The notes below the pieces were generated by a model. The model saw only the letters and a list, made by a program, of their open reading frames with translations. It was not told the origin of the DNA and ran no database searches. Source: Pseudomonas sp. Irchel 3E20 (GTDB taxonomy: Bacteria; Pseudomonadota; Gammaproteobacteria; Pseudomonadales; Pseudomonadaceae). Taken from it: a stretch of DNA of 64,000 bases. Location: contig NZ_FYEE01000001.1 in assembly GCF_900187645.1 (NCBI RefSeq), positions 62,001-126,000 of the forward strand, in the 5' to 3' direction. How positions within the stretch are numbered: position 1 is the first letter of the stretch; each line of letters begins with the position of its first letter. The position numbers and the translations under genes were made by a program. This document shows positions 46,730 through 57,761 of the stretch, piece after piece.

Positions 46730-47485
46730 ATGCGTCGCCCTATGGTAGCTGGTAACTGGAAGATGCACGGTACCCGCGCCAGCGTCGCTGAGCTGATAAA
46801 TGGCCTTCGTCATCTGGCCTTGTCGAGCGGTGTTGATGTCGCGGTTTTCCCGCCTTGCTTGTATATCAACCAAGTGGTTGATGGCTTGAAAGGTAAGTCG
46901 ATTTCAGTCGGCGCGCAGAACTCTGCGGTGGAACCGATGCAAGGTGCGTTGACGGGTGAGGTTGCGCCTAGTCAGTTGGTGGATGCAGGTTGTTCCCTTG
47001 TGCTTGTCGGGCACTCCGAGCGTCGTCAAATCATGGGCGAGCTTGATGGGGCACTGAATCGGAAATTCGCAGCGGCACAGGCTTGTGGCTTGACTCCGGT
47101 GTTGTGTGTAGGGGAAACCCTTGCGCAACGCGAAGCCGGGAAAACTCTTGAGGTTGTCGGGCGTCAGCTAGGCAGCATCATCGAGGAGCTGGGAGTCGGT
47201 GCCTTTGCCAAGGCAGTTATAGCTTACGAGCCGGTCTGGGCCATTGGTACCGGGCTGACTGCTTCGCCGCAACAAGCGCAGGATGTGCACGCAGCCATTC
47301 GCGCACAGTTGGCGGCAGAGAATTCTGAGGTCGCACGAGGTGTGCGGCTTCTATACGGCGGCAGCGTGAAGGCGGCCAATGCGGTCGAACTGTTCGGCAT
47401 GCCGGATATCGATGGGGGGCTCATTGGTGGGGCTTCCCTGAATGCAGATGAGTTCGGTGCGATATGTCGCGCCGCGGGAAACTGA
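46730..47485 (+). CDS. tpiA: Triosephosphate isomerase
   Basis: A 251-residue glycolytic/gluconeogenic enzyme interconverting dihydroxyacetone phosphate and glyceraldehyde-3-phosphate. Substrate Lys lies in [15 protein letters not shown], catalytic His in [12 protein letters not shown] and catalytic Glu in [11 protein letters not shown]; the phosphate loop GGSVKAANA is intact. A 66-base gap separates it from glmM; secG starts five bases after it, a pairing usual in pseudomonads. Confidence 0.98.
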   Translation: MRRPMVAGNWKMHGTRASVAELINGLRHLALSSGVDVAVFPPCLYINQVVDGLKGKSISVGAQNSAVEPMQGALTGEVAPSQLVDAGCSLVLVGHSERRQIMGELDGALNRKFAAAQACGLTPVLCVGETLAQREAGKTLEVVGRQLGSIIEELGVGAFAKAVIAYEPVWAIGTGLTASPQQAQDVHAAIRAQLAAENSEVARGVRLLYGGSVKAANAVELFGMPDIDGGLIGGASLNADEFGAICRAAGN

Positions 47486-47489
47486 GAAA

Positions 47490-47873
47490 ATGCTGGAAAC
47501 AGTCGTAGTCGTTTTTCATCTGCTGGGTGCGTTGGGCGTAGTTGCTCTGGTATTGCTTCAGCAGGGCAAGGGTGCGGACGCTGGTGCGTCTTTCGGGGCA
47601 GGTGCTTCAAATACTGTCTTCGGAAGCCAAGGTTCCTCTACCTTTCTTAGTAAGTTTACTGCTATACTTGCCGCAGGTTTCTTCATAACCAGCTTGGGGT
47701 TAGGTTACTTTGCTAAAGAGAAAGCTCAAGAGCTGACTCAGGTAGGTTTGCCTAATCCAGCGGTGTTGGAAGTTCCAAAGCAAAAGCCGGCTTCTGATGA
47801 TGTACCGGTGCTTCAAGAGCAAAAGTCGGCAACTGATGCGACTGACGTACCTCCAGCTCAAGAGCAAAAGTAA
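47490..47873 (+). CDS. secG: Protein-export membrane protein SecG
   Basis: A 127-residue SecYEG subunit. ATG at 47490 begins [20 protein letters not shown] (first helix), followed by the conserved [20 protein letters not shown] loop and the second helix [20 protein letters not shown]. The C-terminal 50 residues are hydrophilic with repeated [12 protein letters not shown] segments ([20 protein letters not shown]), a variable tail. It helps preprotein translocation. tRNA genes follow. Confidence 0.95.
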   Translation: MLETVVVVFHLLGALGVVALVLLQQGKGADAGASFGAGASNTVFGSQGSSTFLSKFTAILAAGFFITSLGLGYFAKEKAQELTQVGLPNPAVLEVPKQKPASDDVPVLQEQKSATDATDVPPAQEQK

Positions 47874-47901
47874 GAAGGGTTTCATGCAGTAACGTTGTAT
47901 T

Positions 47902-47987
47902 GCCGAGGTGGTGGAATTGGTAGACACGCAACCTTGAGGTGGTTGTGCCCATAGGGTGTAGGGGTTCGAGTCCCCTTCTCGGTACCA
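47902..47987 (+). tRNA. tRNA-Leu (GAG)
   Basis: An 86-nt class II tRNA with long variable arm. Acceptor GCCGAGG pairs with TCTCGGT before A and encoded CCA. Anticodon loop TTGAGGT gives GAG. T arm AGGGGTTCGAGTCCCCT is intact. It lies 28 bases after secG, the conserved position. Confidence 0.96.
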
Positions 47988-47998
47988 ATTATCAGGAG

Positions 47999-48016
47999 AG
48001 CCCGCTGTTGCGGGCT
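47999..48016 (+). terminator. Terminator after tRNA-Leu
   Basis: AGCCCGC-TGTT-GCGGGCT followed by TTCTT. Confidence 0.85.
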
Positions 48017-48038
48017 TTCTTGTAGGTGGAAGGTTACA

Positions 48039-48067
48039 TTGACCCTGCAAGGGATCGGTCGTATACT
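48039..48067 (+). promoter_or_regulatory. Sigma-70 promoter of tRNA-fMet
   Basis: TTGACC (48039-48044) and TATACT (48062-48067) are exactly 17 bases apart, 17 bases before the tRNA. A GC-rich discriminator (TCCGCCCC) follows, typical of stringently controlled stable-RNA promoters. Confidence 0.85.
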
Positions 48068-48083
48068 TCCGCCCCAGCTTTGT

Positions 48084-48160
<77 letters not shown>

Positions 48161-48169
48161 GTTTCAAGG

Positions 48170-48190
48170 GCCCCTTTTAAGGGGCTTTTT
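48170..48190 (+). terminator. Terminator after tRNA-fMet
   Basis: GCCCCTT-TT-AAGGGGC followed by five T. Confidence 0.8.
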
Positions 48191-48236
48191 GTTAGCTGGA
48201 CACTTTATAACGCCGCTATTCGACGGCGTTTCAGGG

Positions 48237-48260
48237 ATGGGCGCTTCGCCCATTTTTTTT
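48237..48260 (+). terminator. Second terminator, upstream of rimP
   Basis: ATGGGCG-CTT-CGCCCAT with a run of at least eight T. It lies only 40 bases before the rimP start, so readthrough into rimP is probably limited and may be regulated. Confidence 0.8.
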
Positions 48261-48300
48261 TATTTACACAGCATGCACAAACATGCACGAGGGGGTTCAG

Positions 48301-48759
48301 GTGTCGAGCAAGCTAGAACAGTTGCAGGCCTTGCTGGCCCCGGTGGTCGTGGCCCTTGGCTATGAATGCTGGGGTATTGAGTTTTCGGCTCAAGGTCGCC
48401 ACTCACTGTTGCGCGTTTATATCGATAAAGAAGGCGGCGTTTTGGTGGATGACTGCGCCATTGTCAGCCGTCAGATCAGCGGTGTTCTGGACGTTGAAGA
48501 TCCAATATCCGTTGAATACACCCTGGAAGTTTCTTCTCCTGGCATGGAACGCCCGCTGTTCACGCTTGAACAGTTTGCCCAGTTTGCCGGTGAGCAAGTG
48601 AAGATCAAATTGCGCTCTCCTTTCGAAGGTCGACGCAATTTTCAAGGCCTTCTGCGTGGTGTAGAGGATCAGGACGTCGTGGTGCAGGTTGAAGACCACG
48701 AGTTCCTGTTGCCGATCGATATGGTCGACAAGGCCAATATAATTCCCAGTTTTGACTGA
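48301..48759 (+). CDS. rimP: Ribosome maturation factor RimP
   Basis: A 152-residue factor for 30S assembly. GTG at 48301 is chosen because CGAGGGGG sits six bases upstream and the product begins [20 protein letters not shown] as in other Pseudomonas; the ATG at 48283 overlaps this binding site. Motifs: [59 protein letters not shown] and [18 protein letters not shown]. It heads the nusA-infB operon. Confidence 0.95.
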   Translation: MSSKLEQLQALLAPVVVALGYECWGIEFSAQGRHSLLRVYIDKEGGVLVDDCAIVSRQISGVLDVEDPISVEYTLEVSSPGMERPLFTLEQFAQFAGEQVKIKLRSPFEGRRNFQGLLRGVEDQDVVVQVEDHEFLLPIDMVDKANIIPSFD

Positions 48760-48806
48760 GACGCGGATCCCGCGGATCCAATGGCTTGCGAAAGGCGAGG
48801 CGTACG

Positions 48807-50288
48807 ATGAGCAAAGAAGTACTGCTGGTTGTTGAGTCGGTATCCAATGAAAAGGGCGTACCGGCAAACGTGATTTTTGAAGCGCTGGAGCTGGCCCTGG
48901 CCACTGCTACCAAGAAGCGTTTTGAAGACGAAGTTGACTTGCGTGTGGAAATCAATCGCCACACGGGTGCCTATGAGACTTTCCGTCGCTGGACGGTGGT
49001 CGAAGAAGCCGATCTGGATGATCCGGCAATCGAAACCTGGCCGAGCAAGGTTGCGCAAACGCATCCTGGCGCCAAGGTTGGCGATGTCGTTGAAGAGAAG
49101 ATCGAGTCCATCGAGTTTGGCCGCATCGCTGCACAGACTGCAAAGCAAGTCATCGTGCAGAAGGTTCGCGAAGCCGAGCGTGCTCAGGTTGTCGATGCCT
49201 ATCGCGAGCGTCTGGGTGAAATCATCTCGGGCACCGTGAAGAAAGTGACCCGCGATAACGTGATTGTCGATCTGGGCAACAACGCTGAAGCGTTGCTGGC
49301 TCGTGAAGACATCATTTCTCGCGAAACCTTCCGTGTTGGCGTGCGCTTGCGTGCGCTGCTCAAGGAAATTCGCACCGAGAACCGCGGCCCGCAGTTGATC
49401 CTGTCGCGTACCGCGCCGGAAATGCTGATCGAGTTGTTCCGCATCGAAGTGCCGGAAATCGCCGAAGGCCTGATCGAAGTCATGGCAGCGTCCCGCGATC
49501 CGGGTTCGCGCGCCAAGATCGCGGTCCGCTCCAAGGACAAGCGTATCGACCCGCAAGGTGCCTGCATTGGCATGCGCGGTTCGCGCGTCCAGGCAGTATC
49601 GGGCGAGTTGGGCGGCGAGCGTGTGGATATCGTTCTGTGGGACGACAACCCGGCGCAGTTCGTGATTAACGCCATGTCCCCGGCGGAAGTCGCGGCAATT
49701 ATTGTTGACGAAGATGCCCACGCCATGGACATCGCCGTCGGCGCAGACAATCTGGCTCAGGCCATCGGTCGCGGTGGTCAGAACGTACGTCTGGCTAGCC
49801 AATTGACCGGTTGGACCTTGAACGTGATGACCGAATCGGACATCCAGGCTAAGCAGCAAGCGGAAACCGGCGATATTCTGCGCAACTTCATCGACGAGCT
49901 GGAAGTCGACGAAGACCTGGCGCAGGTACTGGTTGACGAAGGCTTCACCAGCCTGGAAGAGATTGCCTACGTACCGGTGGAGGAAATGCTCAACATCGAC
50001 GGCTTTGACGAAGATACCGTCAACGAGCTTCGCGCTCGCGCCAAGGATCGTTTGTTGACCAAAGCCATCGCTACTGAGGAAAAGCTGGCAGACGCCCATC
50101 CGGCCGAAGACCTGCTCTCGCTTGAGGGTATGGACAAGGATTTGGCGATGGAACTGGCGGTGCGCGGCGTAATTACCCGCGAAGACCTGGCCGAGCAGTC
50201 TATTGACGACCTGCTCGACATCGACGGCATTGACGATGATCGTGCCGGCAAGTTGATCATGGCCGCCCGAGCCCATTGGTTCGAGTAA
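48807..50288 (+). CDS. nusA: Transcription termination/antitermination protein NusA
   Basis: A 493-residue RNA-polymerase-binding factor. ATG at 48807 gives [20 protein letters not shown]. It has the N-terminal polymerase-binding domain, an S1 domain ([20 protein letters not shown]), KH1 ([20 protein letters not shown]) and KH2 ([20 protein letters not shown]), and two C-terminal acidic helical repeats ([40 protein letters not shown]). It controls pausing, termination and antitermination. Confidence 0.97.
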   Translation: MSKEVLLVVESVSNEKGVPANVIFEALELALATATKKRFEDEVDLRVEINRHTGAYETFRRWTVVEEADLDDPAIETWPSKVAQTHPGAKVGDVVEEKIESIEFGRIAAQTAKQVIVQKVREAERAQVVDAYRERLGEIISGTVKKVTRDNVIVDLGNNAEALLAREDIISRETFRVGVRLRALLKEIRTENRGPQLILSRTAPEMLIELFRIEVPEIAEGLIEVMAASRDPGSRAKIAVRSKDKRIDPQGACIGMRGSRVQAVSGELGGERVDIVLWDDNPAQFVINAMSPAEVAAIIVDEDAHAMDIAVGADNLAQAIGRGGQNVRLASQLTGWTLNVMTESDIQAKQQAETGDILRNFIDELEVDEDLAQVLVDEGFTSLEEIAYVPVEEMLNIDGFDEDTVNELRARAKDRLLTKAIATEEKLADAHPAEDLLSLEGMDKDLAMELAVRGVITREDLAEQSIDDLLDIDGIDDDRAGKLIMAARAHWFE

Positions 50289-50315
50289 TTAGGCGCGGCC
50301 TGAGGAGAGAAGTGC

Positions 50316-52832
50316 ATGACGCAAGTCACGGTGAAACAACTGGCCGATGAGGTCAAAACACCGGTAGAGCGCCTGTTGCAGCAGATGCGTGAGGCAGGTC
50401 TGCCGCACACCGCCGCCGATGAAGGTGTGAGCGATAGTGAGAAGCAGTCCCTGCTGACTCACTTGAAGAGCAGCCACAAGGCGAAAGTGGAAGAACCGCG
50501 CAAGATCACTTTGCAGCGTAAAACCACCAGCACCCTGCGTGTTGCTGGCAGCAAAAGCATCAGTGTTGAAGTGCGCAAGAAAAAAGTTTTCGTGCAGCGT
50601 AGCCCGGAAGAAATCGAAGCCGAGCGCAAGCGTGAACTGGATGAACGTCGCGCAGTAGAAAATGCTGCCCGTCAGAAGGCTGAAGAAGAAGCCAAGCGTC
50701 GCGCCGAAGAAGAAGCGCCTCGCCAGCCTACTGCTGCGCAACCTGTCTCGACCCCTGCGGTTGCAGCACCTGTTGCAGCGGCCGAGCCTGTGCGTGAAGC
50801 CGCGGTTGCAGCACCTGCCCCAGCGGCGGATGCACGCAAGCGTGAGGAGCCACGTCGCCCCGACAAACCGCGTGCCGATGATAACAACCGTCGCGGCAGT
50901 GGCGATGGCGAGCGTAAAAACGCTCCTCATCGTGCGACCGTCAAGGAAAAGGCTCCGGCGCCACGGGTTGCGCCACGTACTACCGACGAAGAAAGCGATG
51001 GCTTCCGTCGTGGTGGTCGCGGCAAGGCCAAGCTGAAGAAGCGCAACGCCCACGGTTTCCAGAGCCCAACCGGCCCTGTCGTGCGTGAAGTGAAGATCGG
51101 CGAGACCATCACTGTGGGCGATCTCGCCCAGCAGATGTCGGTCAAGGCAGCTGAAATCATCAAGTTCATGTTCAAGCTGGGTACCCCAGCGACCATCAAC
51201 CAGGTACTGGATCAGGAAACTGCCCAACTGGTTGCTGAAGAACTGGGCCACAAAGTGACCCTGGTCAGTGACACCGCCCTGGAAGATTCCCTGGCCGAGT
51301 CCCTGAAGTTTGAAGGCGAGGCGTTCTCCCGTGCCCCTGTCGTGACCGTAATGGGCCACGTTGACCACGGTAAGACCTCCCTGCTCGACTATATCCGTCG
51401 TGCCAAGGTTGCAGCTGGCGAAGCCGGTGGCATCACCCAGCACATCGGTGCATACCACGTTGAAACCGAACGCGGCATGGTCACCTTCCTCGACACCCCA
51501 GGTCACGCCGCGTTTACCGCCATGCGTGCCCGTGGTGCCAAGGCTACCGACATCGTGATCCTGGTGGTTGCAGCGGACGACGGCGTAATGCCGCAGACCA
51601 TTGAAGCCGTACAGCACGCCAAGGCTGCTGGTGTTCCACTGGTTGTTGCGGTGAACAAAATCGACAAGCCGGGCGCCGATCTCGATCGCATCCGTAGCGA
51701 ACTGTCGGTTCACGGCGTGACATCCGAAGAGTGGGGCGGTGATACGCCATTCGTTTCCGTATCCGCAAAAATGGGTACCGGCGTTGACGACCTGCTCGAA
51801 GCGGTCCTGCTGCAAGCCGAAGTTCTGGAGCTCAAGGCAACGCCTTCGGCCCCGGGTCGCGGTGTTGTGGTCGAGTCCCGTCTGGACAAGGGGCGCGGCC
51901 CGGTAGCGACTGTTCTGGTTCAGGACGGTACGCTGCGTCAAGGCGACATGGTCCTGGTGGGCTCGAACTATGGCCGCGTGCGCGCCATGCTCGACGAGAA
52001 CGGCAAGTCCATCAAGGAAGCCGGTCCTTCCATTCCTGTCGAGATCCTCGGCCTGGACGGTACACCGGACGCTGGCGACGAGATGAGCGTAGTGGCCGAC
52101 GAGAAGAAGGCCCGTGAAGTGGCTCTGTTCCGTCAAGGCAAGTTCCGCGAAGTCAAATTGGCTCGCGCTCATGCTGGCAAGCTGGAAAACATCTTCGAGA
52201 ACATGGGTCAGGAAGAGAAGAAGACGCTCAACATCGTCCTCAAATCCGATGTCCGTGGTTCGTTGGAAGCGTTGAACGGTGCCTTGAATGGCCTGGGCAA
52301 CGACGAAGTGCAAGTGCGCGTGGTCGGTGGCGGTGTCGGTGGTATCACCGAGAGCGACGCCAACCTGGCACTGGCCTCCAACGCTGTACTGTTCGGCTTC
52401 AACGTGCGTGCCGATGCCGGTGCGCGCAAGATCGTCGAGCAGGAAGGTCTGGATATGCGTTACTACAACGTGATCTACGACATCATCGAAGACGTCAAGA
52501 AAGCCCTGACCGGCATGCTCGGCAGCGACGTGCGGGAGAACATCCTGGGCGTGGCCGAAGTGCGTGACGTGTTCCGTTCGCCGAAATTCGGCGCGATCGC
52601 CGGTTGCATGGTTATCGAAGGTGTTGTGCACCGTAACCGTCCAATCCGTGTACTGCGTGAAGATATCGTTATCTTCGAGGGCGAGCTGGAATCCCTGCGC
52701 CGCTTCAAGGATGACGCTTCCGAAGTACGTGCCGGCATGGAATGCGGTATCGGCGTGAAGAGCTACAACGACGTCAAAGTCGGTGACAAGATCGAAGTCT
52801 TCGAGAAGGTTCAGGTTGCTCGCAGCCTCTAA
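50316..52832 (+). CDS. infB: Translation initiation factor IF-2
   Basis: An 838-residue GTPase that places fMet-tRNA on the 30S subunit. The N-terminus ([20 protein letters not shown]) is followed by a long Lys/Glu/Ala-rich low-complexity region. The GTPase domain starts near 340 with G1 [15 protein letters not shown]3 [11 protein letters not shown] and G4 NKIDKPGAD. Domains II and IV contain [20 protein letters not shown] and [21 protein letters not shown] hairpin follows the gene before rbfA. Confidence 0.97.
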   Translation: MTQVTVKQLADEVKTPVERLLQQMREAGLPHTAADEGVSDSEKQSLLTHLKSSHKAKVEEPRKITLQRKTTSTLRVAGSKSISVEVRKKKVFVQRSPEEIEAERKRELDERRAVENAARQKAEEEAKRRAEEEAPRQPTAAQPVSTPAVAAPVAAAEPVREAAVAAPAPAADARKREEPRRPDKPRADDNNRRGSGDGERKNAPHRATVKEKAPAPRVAPRTTDEESDGFRRGGRGKAKLKKRNAHGFQSPTGPVVREVKIGETITVGDLAQQMSVKAAEIIKFMFKLGTPATINQVLDQETAQLVAEELGHKVTLVSDTALEDSLAESLKFEGEAFSRAPVVTVMGHVDHGKTSLLDYIRRAKVAAGEAGGITQHIGAYHVETERGMVTFLDTPGHAAFTAMRARGAKATDIVILVVAADDGVMPQTIEAVQHAKAAGVPLVVAVNKIDKPGADLDRIRSELSVHGVTSEEWGGDTPFVSVSAKMGTGVDDLLEAVLLQAEVLELKATPSAPGRGVVVESRLDKGRGPVATVLVQDGTLRQGDMVLVGSNYGRVRAMLDENGKSIKEAGPSIPVEILGLDGTPDAGDEMSVVADEKKAREVALFRQGKFREVKLARAHAGKLENIFENMGQEEKKTLNIVLKSDVRGSLEALNGALNGLGNDEVQVRVVGGGVGGITESDANLALASNAVLFGFNVRADAGARKIVEQEGLDMRYYNVIYDIIEDVKKALTGMLGSDVRENILGVAEVRDVFRSPKFGAIAGCMVIEGVVHRNRPIRVLREDIVIFEGELESLRRFKDDASEVRAGMECGIGVKSYNDVKVGDKIEVFEKVQVARSL

Positions 52833-52903
52833 CTCGCGCACTTCAGGAGCCGTGATGGGCAGCCGCATGCAAATGCACGGCGCATCAGCAGGCCTCTAAA
52901 CGC

Positions 52904-52937
52904 AACGCCCGGTCTGGCTTCTGTCAGGCCGGGCGTT
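52904..52937 (+). terminator. Hairpin between infB and rbfA
   Basis: AACGCCCGG pairs with CCGGGCGTT across a 16-base loop, with TTTGCC after it. Probably a partial terminator inside the operon. Confidence 0.65.
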
Positions 52938-52991
52938 TGCCGCTTTCAGACCCCACGGGTTTCACCGTGCGGCAGTAACAGGTAACAAGAC

Positions 52992-53393
52992 ATGGCAAAA
53001 GAATATAGCCGTACCCAGCGTATTGGCGATCAGATGCAGCGTGAGCTGGCACAGCTGATCCGTCGTGAAGTCAAAGACCCGCGCGTAGGACTCGTCACCA
53101 TCACGGCAGTGGAAGTCAGCCGTGACGTCGGTCACGCGAAGATTTTCATCACCGTGATGGGCCAAGACAGCGCCGACGATATTGCCCAGAGCATCAAAGT
53201 GCTCAACGCGGCCGCCGGTTTCCTGCGTATGCAGCTGGCCCGCGAGATGAAGCTGCGTAGTGTTCCGCAGTTGCACTTCCACTACGACGAAAGCGTTGTG
53301 CGTGGCGCCCACCTGTCTGCGTTGATCGAGCGCGCGGTGGCAGAAGACAGTCAGCATCCGGTTGCGGCTGAACCCGAAGACACCAAGGAGTAA
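52992..53393 (+). CDS. rbfA: 30S ribosome-binding factor RbfA
   Basis: A 133-residue cold-shock-linked 16S maturation factor of KH-like fold: [49 protein letters not shown] and [20 protein letters not shown]. The C-terminal tail ([12 protein letters not shown]) is variable. truB follows after three bases. Confidence 0.96.
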   Translation: MAKEYSRTQRIGDQMQRELAQLIRREVKDPRVGLVTITAVEVSRDVGHAKIFITVMGQDSADDIAQSIKVLNAAAGFLRMQLAREMKLRSVPQLHFHYDESVVRGAHLSALIERAVAEDSQHPVAAEPEDTKE

Positions 53394-53396
53394 TCG

Positions 53397-54314
53397 GTGG
53401 CTCAGGTCAAACGTATCCGTCGTAATGTCAGTGGCATCATCCTGCTCGACAAGCCATTGGGCTTTACTTCCAATGCGGCCTTGCAGAAGGTCCGCTGGTT
53501 GTTGAATGCCGAGAAGGCCGGGCATACCGGCAGCCTCGATCCGCTGGCCACTGGCGTATTGCCGCTGTGCTTTGGCGAGGCCACCAAGTTTTCCCAGTAC
53601 CTGCTCGATTCCGACAAGGGCTATGAAACCCTGGCGCAATTGGGCAAGACCACCACCACGGCAGACGCCGAAGGTGAGGTGTTGTTGGAGCGCGAAGTGA
53701 CCGTTGGTCGCGAGGATATCGACGCCGTTCTGCCTGCTTTTCGTGGGCAAATCAGCCAGATACCGCCGATGTACTCGGCGCTCAAGCGTGACGGCCAGCC
53801 GCTGTACAAGCTCGCGCGTGCAGGTGAAGTGGTGGAGCGCGAACCGCGTTCTGTTACTATTGCGCGCTTGGAACTGCTTGCCTTTGAAGGCGACACTGTG
53901 CGGCTGGCGGTAGATTGCAGCAAAGGCACCTATATCCGTACCCTTGTGGAAGATATCGGTGAGCAACTGGGCTGTGGTGCCTACGTGGCAGAACTGCGAC
54001 GTACTCAGGCCGGGCCTTTTACGCTGGCCCAGACGGTGACGCTGGAAGAGCTCGAAGCGGTTCACGCCGAAGGCGGCAACGAGGCGGTCGACCGCTTCCT
54101 GATGCCTTCGGACAGCGGTTTGCTGGATTGGCCGCTATTGCACTTCTCCGAGCACAGCGCGTTCTACTGGCTCAACGGCCAACCGGTGCGTGCCCCGGAT
54201 GCGCCGAAGTTCGGCATGGTGCGGGTACAGGATCACAATGGCCGCTTTATCGGTATCGGTGAAGTGAGCGAAGACGGGCGCATCGCGCCGCGTCGACTGA
54301 TTCGGTCAGAATGA
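53397..54314 (+). CDS. truB: tRNA pseudouridine-55 synthase TruB
   Basis: A 305-residue enzyme. GTG start at 53397 with AAGGAG upstream. The catalytic Asp lies in [20 protein letters not shown] (near residue 47), with further motifs [40 protein letters not shown] and [20 protein letters not shown]. The C-terminal PUA-like region ends [18 protein letters not shown]. It makes the universal T-loop pseudouridine in tRNA. Confidence 0.97.
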   Translation: MAQVKRIRRNVSGIILLDKPLGFTSNAALQKVRWLLNAEKAGHTGSLDPLATGVLPLCFGEATKFSQYLLDSDKGYETLAQLGKTTTTADAEGEVLLEREVTVGREDIDAVLPAFRGQISQIPPMYSALKRDGQPLYKLARAGEVVEREPRSVTIARLELLAFEGDTVRLAVDCSKGTYIRTLVEDIGEQLGCGAYVAELRRTQAGPFTLAQTVTLEELEAVHAEGGNEAVDRFLMPSDSGLLDWPLLHFSEHSAFYWLNGQPVRAPDAPKFGMVRVQDHNGRFIGIGEVSEDGRIAPRRLIRSE

Positions 54315-54432
54315 CCGGAACCAGTTTGGTGTAAAAGCGCAGTAGCTTTTGCACAAACTGGGACGAGGGTGGCTGTTAACAGGCATGGTCACTACTCATT
54401 TTTAGATACAGGGATTTGTCCCTGGCCTGTTG

Positions 54433-54454
54433 AAACCGCCCTTTTGGGTGGTTT
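54433..54454 (+). promoter_or_regulatory. Hairpin in the rpsO leader
   Basis: AAACCGCC-CTTTTG-GGTGGTTT (one G-U) lies 22 bases before the rpsO start codon, followed by the ribosome binding site AAAAAAAGGA. It may end truB readthrough or take part in S15 autoregulation; the latter is inference. Confidence 0.4.
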
Positions 54455-54475
54455 CCTTAAAAAAAGGATTGCCTC

Positions 54476-54745
54476 ATGGCTCTCGACGTTCAAGAAAAAG
54501 CACAAATCGTAGCTGACTATCAGCAAGCTGTTGGTGACACCGGTTCGCCAGAAGTGCAAGTTGCACTGCTGACCCACAACATCAACAAACTGCAAGGTCA
54601 CTTCAAGGCCAACGGTAAAGACCACCACTCCCGTCGTGGTCTGATCCGCATGGTAAACCAGCGCCGTAAGCTGCTGGACTACCTGAAAGGCAAGGATCTG
54701 GGTCGTTATCAGGCTCTGATCGGTCGCCTGGGTCTGCGTCGCTAA
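54476..54745 (+). CDS. rpsO: 30S ribosomal protein S15
   Basis: An 89-residue primary 16S-binding protein: [60 protein letters not shown]. All family residues for helix 20-22 binding are present. The strong ribosome binding site and the surrounding order truB-rpsO-pnp are standard. In E. coli S15 represses its own translation. Confidence 0.98.
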   Translation: MALDVQEKAQIVADYQQAVGDTGSPEVQVALLTHNINKLQGHFKANGKDHHSRRGLIRMVNQRRKLLDYLKGKDLGRYQALIGRLGLRR

Positions 54746-54941
54746 TCAGCGATTGCGCTAGAGGTTGGTTGTTTGCCGTGTGTCAGTGGGTTTCCCGCTG
54801 GCCCATGGCAGGCTCCCAGCCTCAAGTTTTATCTGGATACACGTTTTACCCTGGACAGTAGCGTTGGGCCGACTCCCGACATTGCCCAAGAATTTCGCAA
54901 GAAAACCAGTTCCCCAAGAGCCACAAAGAAGGTAGGACACC

Positions 54942-57047
54942 GTGAACCCGGTAATCAAAAAATTTCAGTTCGGTCAGTCGACCGTAACCCTCGAGACTGG
55001 CCGCATCGCCCGTCAGGCTTCCGGCGCAGTATTGGTCACCGTTGACGACGACGTCAGCGTGTTGGTGACTGTCGTTGGTGCCAAGCAAGCAGATCCAGGC
55101 AAGGGCTTCTTCCCTCTGTCCGTTCACTACCAGGAAAAGACTTACGCTGCCGGTAAGATCCCTGGCGGTTTCTTCAAGCGCGAAGGCCGTCCTTCCGAGA
55201 AAGAAACCCTGACTTCCCGACTGATCGACCGTCCGATCCGTCCGCTGTTCCCCGAAGGCTTCATGAACGAAGTGCAGGTTGTCTGCACCGTCGTCTCCAC
55301 CAGCAAGAAAACCGATCCGGACGTCGCTGCGATGATCGGTACCTCGGCTGCCCTGGCGATCTCCGGCATTCCTTTCGATGGCCCGATCGGCGCTGCCCGT
55401 GTTGCCTACCACCCTGACACCGGCTACCTGCTGAACCCGACCTATGAGCAACTCAAGGCTTCGAGCCTGGACATGGTCGTAGCCGGTACTAGCGAAGCTG
55501 TGCTGATGGTGGAATCCGAAGCCAAAGAGCTGACCGAAGACCAGATGCTGGGCGCCGTATTGTTCGCCCACGACGAGTTCCAGGTCGTCATCAACGCCGT
55601 CAAGGAACTGGCTGCCGAAGCCGCCAAGCCAACCTGGGCCTGGGCGCCTCAAGCAGAAGCCACCGCGCTGCTGGGCGACATCCGTGCCGAGTTCGGCGAA
55701 GCGATCTCCCAGGCCTACACCATCACCGTCAAGGCCAACCGTTACGCTCGCCTGGGCGAGCTGAAGGACCAGGTCGTGGCCAAGCTGTCGGGCGAAGAAG
55801 GCCAGCCTTCTGCCAGCGAAGTGAAAGCGGCTTTCGGTGAAATCGAATACCGCACCGTTCGTGAAAACATCGTCAACGGCAAGCCACGTATCGACGGTCG
55901 CGACACCCGCACCGTGCGTCCGCTGAATATCGAAGTCGGCGTTCTGCCCAAGACCCACGGTTCGGCCCTGTTCACTCGCGGCGAAACCCAGGCCCTGGTC
56001 GTTGCAACTCTGGGTACTGCCCGCGACGCACAGTTGCTGGACACCCTCGAAGGCGAGAAAAAAGACCCCTTCATGCTGCACTACAACTTCCCTCCGTTCT
56101 CGGTGGGCGAGTGTGGTCGCATGGGCGGCGCGGGTCGTCGTGAAATCGGTCACGGCCGTCTGGCCCGCCGTTCGGTACAGGCCATGCTGCCTGCCGCCGA
56201 CGTGTTCCCGTACACCATCCGCGTGGTGTCGGAAATCACCGAATCCAACGGCTCCAGCTCCATGGCTTCGGTCTGCGGCGCTTCCCTGGCGCTGATGGAC
56301 GCCGGTGTACCGATGAAGGCACCGGTTGCCGGTATCGCCATGGGTCTGGTTAAAGAAGGCGAGAAGTTCGCCGTCCTGACCGACATCCTGGGCGACGAAG
56401 ACCACCTGGGCGACATGGACTTCAAAGTAGCCGGTACCGCCAAAGGCGTGACTGCGCTGCAGATGGACATCAAGATCAAGGGCATCACCGAAGAGATCAT
56501 GGAGATCGCCCTGGGCCAAGCCCTGGAAGCGCGCCTGAACATCCTCGGCCAGATGAACCAGATCATTGCTCAGTCCCGCACCGAGCTGTCGGAAAATGCT
56601 CCGACCATGATCGCGATGAAAATCGACACCGACAAAATCCGTGATGTCATCGGTAAAGGCGGCGCGACCATCCGTGCGATCTGCGAAGAAACCAAGGCTT
56701 CGATCGACATCGAAGACGACGGTTCGATCAAGATCTTCGGCGAAACCAAGGAAGCTGCTGAAGCTGCACGCCAGCGCGTTCTGGGCATCACCGCCGAAGC
56801 CGAGATCGGCAAGATCTACGTCGGCAAGGTTGAGCGCATCGTCGACTTCGGCGCATTCGTCAACATCCTGCCGGGCAAGGATGGCCTGGTTCACATCTCC
56901 ATGCTGAGCGACGCTCGCGTTGAGAAAGTGACCGACATTCTGAAAGAAGGTCAGGAAGTGGAAGTGCTGGTACTGGACGTGGACAACCGCGGCCGTATCA
57001 AGCTGTCCATCAAGGACGTCGCAGCAGCCAAGGCTTCGGGCGTTTAA
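54942..57047 (+). CDS. pnp: Polyribonucleotide nucleotidyltransferase (PNPase)
   Basis: A 701-residue 3'-5' phosphorolytic exoribonuclease. GTG start at 54942 with AAGGTAGGA upstream. Two RNase PH-like domains (first: [20 protein letters not shown]; second: [20 protein letters not shown] with catalytic [17 protein letters not shown]), then KH ([18 protein letters not shown]) and S1 ([20 protein letters not shown]). It degrades mRNA and belongs to the RNA degradosome. A strong terminator follows. Confidence 0.98.
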   Translation: MNPVIKKFQFGQSTVTLETGRIARQASGAVLVTVDDDVSVLVTVVGAKQADPGKGFFPLSVHYQEKTYAAGKIPGGFFKREGRPSEKETLTSRLIDRPIRPLFPEGFMNEVQVVCTVVSTSKKTDPDVAAMIGTSAALAISGIPFDGPIGAARVAYHPDTGYLLNPTYEQLKASSLDMVVAGTSEAVLMVESEAKELTEDQMLGAVLFAHDEFQVVINAVKELAAEAAKPTWAWAPQAEATALLGDIRAEFGEAISQAYTITVKANRYARLGELKDQVVAKLSGEEGQPSASEVKAAFGEIEYRTVRENIVNGKPRIDGRDTRTVRPLNIEVGVLPKTHGSALFTRGETQALVVATLGTARDAQLLDTLEGEKKDPFMLHYNFPPFSVGECGRMGGAGRREIGHGRLARRSVQAMLPAADVFPYTIRVVSEITESNGSSSMASVCGASLALMDAGVPMKAPVAGIAMGLVKEGEKFAVLTDILGDEDHLGDMDFKVAGTAKGVTALQMDIKIKGITEEIMEIALGQALEARLNILGQMNQIIAQSRTELSENAPTMIAMKIDTDKIRDVIGKGGATIRAICEETKASIDIEDDGSIKIFGETKEAAEAARQRVLGITAEAEIGKIYVGKVERIVDFGAFVNILPGKDGLVHISMLSDARVEKVTDILKEGQEVEVLVLDVDNRGRIKLSIKDVAAAKASGV

Positions 57048-57073
57048 TCACGCGTTGACCTGGTAGAGAAAAG

Positions 57074-57104
57074 CCCCGCCGCGAAAGCTGCGGGGTTTTT
57101 TTTT
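57074..57104 (+). terminator. Terminator after pnp
   Basis: CCCCGC pairs with GCGGGG (stem extended inward with one mismatch to a GAAA loop), followed by nine T. Confidence 0.92.
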
Positions 57105-57172
57105 GCCCGCGACAAATTGAGGCGCGCCCGCGAGTTGCTTGACCTGAAGGTCAGTGCTAGGTTTAGCCCACT

Positions 57173-57248
57173 GCCCGTGTAGCTCAGCCGGTAGAGCAGC
57201 GCACTCGTAACGCGAAGGTCGCAGGTTCGATTCCTGTCTCGGGCACCA
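57173..57248 (+). tRNA. tRNA-Thr (CGT)
   Basis: A 76-nt tRNA starting GCCCGTG and ending CTCGGGCACCA with encoded CCA. Anticodon loop CTCGTAA gives CGT (reads ACG). The T arm GCAGGTTCGATTCCTGT is intact. The acceptor has one T-T mismatch and the anticodon stem closes poorly, features common to this isoacceptor. Confidence 0.92.
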
Positions 57249-57381
57249 GCGATACCTTGTTTTCAGATGATCCCGAATGGTTCTGAAGGCCAGACAAACC
57301 GGTCTGTAAGCGGTTTTTTGCGTCAGAGAGATCCTTGATGATCCAGATCCATCTTCCATTCCCCCGATCAGCGAGAACGAC

Positions 57382-57687
57382 ATGAGCGTTAAAGCATTGG
57401 ACCCGCAAGCCCGCCACGAAGAAGCCCTCAAGAAGTACATGCTTGATGCGCCACAGCTGTTGGACGAAATCAAGGACCTGAGCGCCGACGATCAGAAGGA
57501 CCAGATCCAATGGGCCTTCGAGGACGAAGCCGAGGCGCAGGGGCTACAGCCCTGGGAACTGACCCTCAAGTACACCGCCAGCCCAGAAGCATTTGAAGCC
57601 GAGCGCCTTGTACTGCACAAGGAAGCGGCCGAAGTGCTGGGCGTGGAATGGGACGAATACTGCGAGATGAATAATCTGGTGGTCTAG
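57382..57687 (+). CDS. DUF6388-like small protein
   Basis: A 101-residue acidic, helical cytoplasmic protein (MSVKALDPQARHEEALKKYM, LLDEIKDLSADDQKDQIQWA, FEDEAEAQGLQPWELTLKY). Homologues are widespread in Pseudomonas; I believe the family is DUF6388, but function is unknown. No signal peptide or membrane helix. It is convergent with nadC with a palindromic repeat between. Confidence 0.75.
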   Translation: MSVKALDPQARHEEALKKYMLDAPQLLDEIKDLSADDQKDQIQWAFEDEAEAQGLQPWELTLKYTASPEAFEAERLVLHKEAAEVLGVEWDEYCEMNNLVV

Positions 57688-57700
57688 CGCTGCAAGTTTG

Positions 57701-57754
57701 AAGCCGCAAGCTACAAGCTCAAGCCAATCCCTTGCAGCTTGTAGCTCGCAACTT
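57701..57754. repeat. Imperfect palindrome between the small gene and nadC
   Basis: AAGCCGCAAGCTACAAGCT (57701-57719) matches the reverse complement of AGCTTGTAGCTCGCAACTT (57736-57754) at 16 of 19 positions. GCAAGCTACAAGCT-type hairpins are common dispersed intergenic elements in Pseudomonas. It lies between convergent genes and may end transcription of both. Confidence 0.65.
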
Positions 57755-57761
57755 TAGCGGC

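Noticed and set aside
57139..57167. Promoter for tRNA-Thr (TTGACC with TTTAGC)
   Set aside because: The -10 box is poor and the predicted start would coincide with the first tRNA base, leaving no leader.
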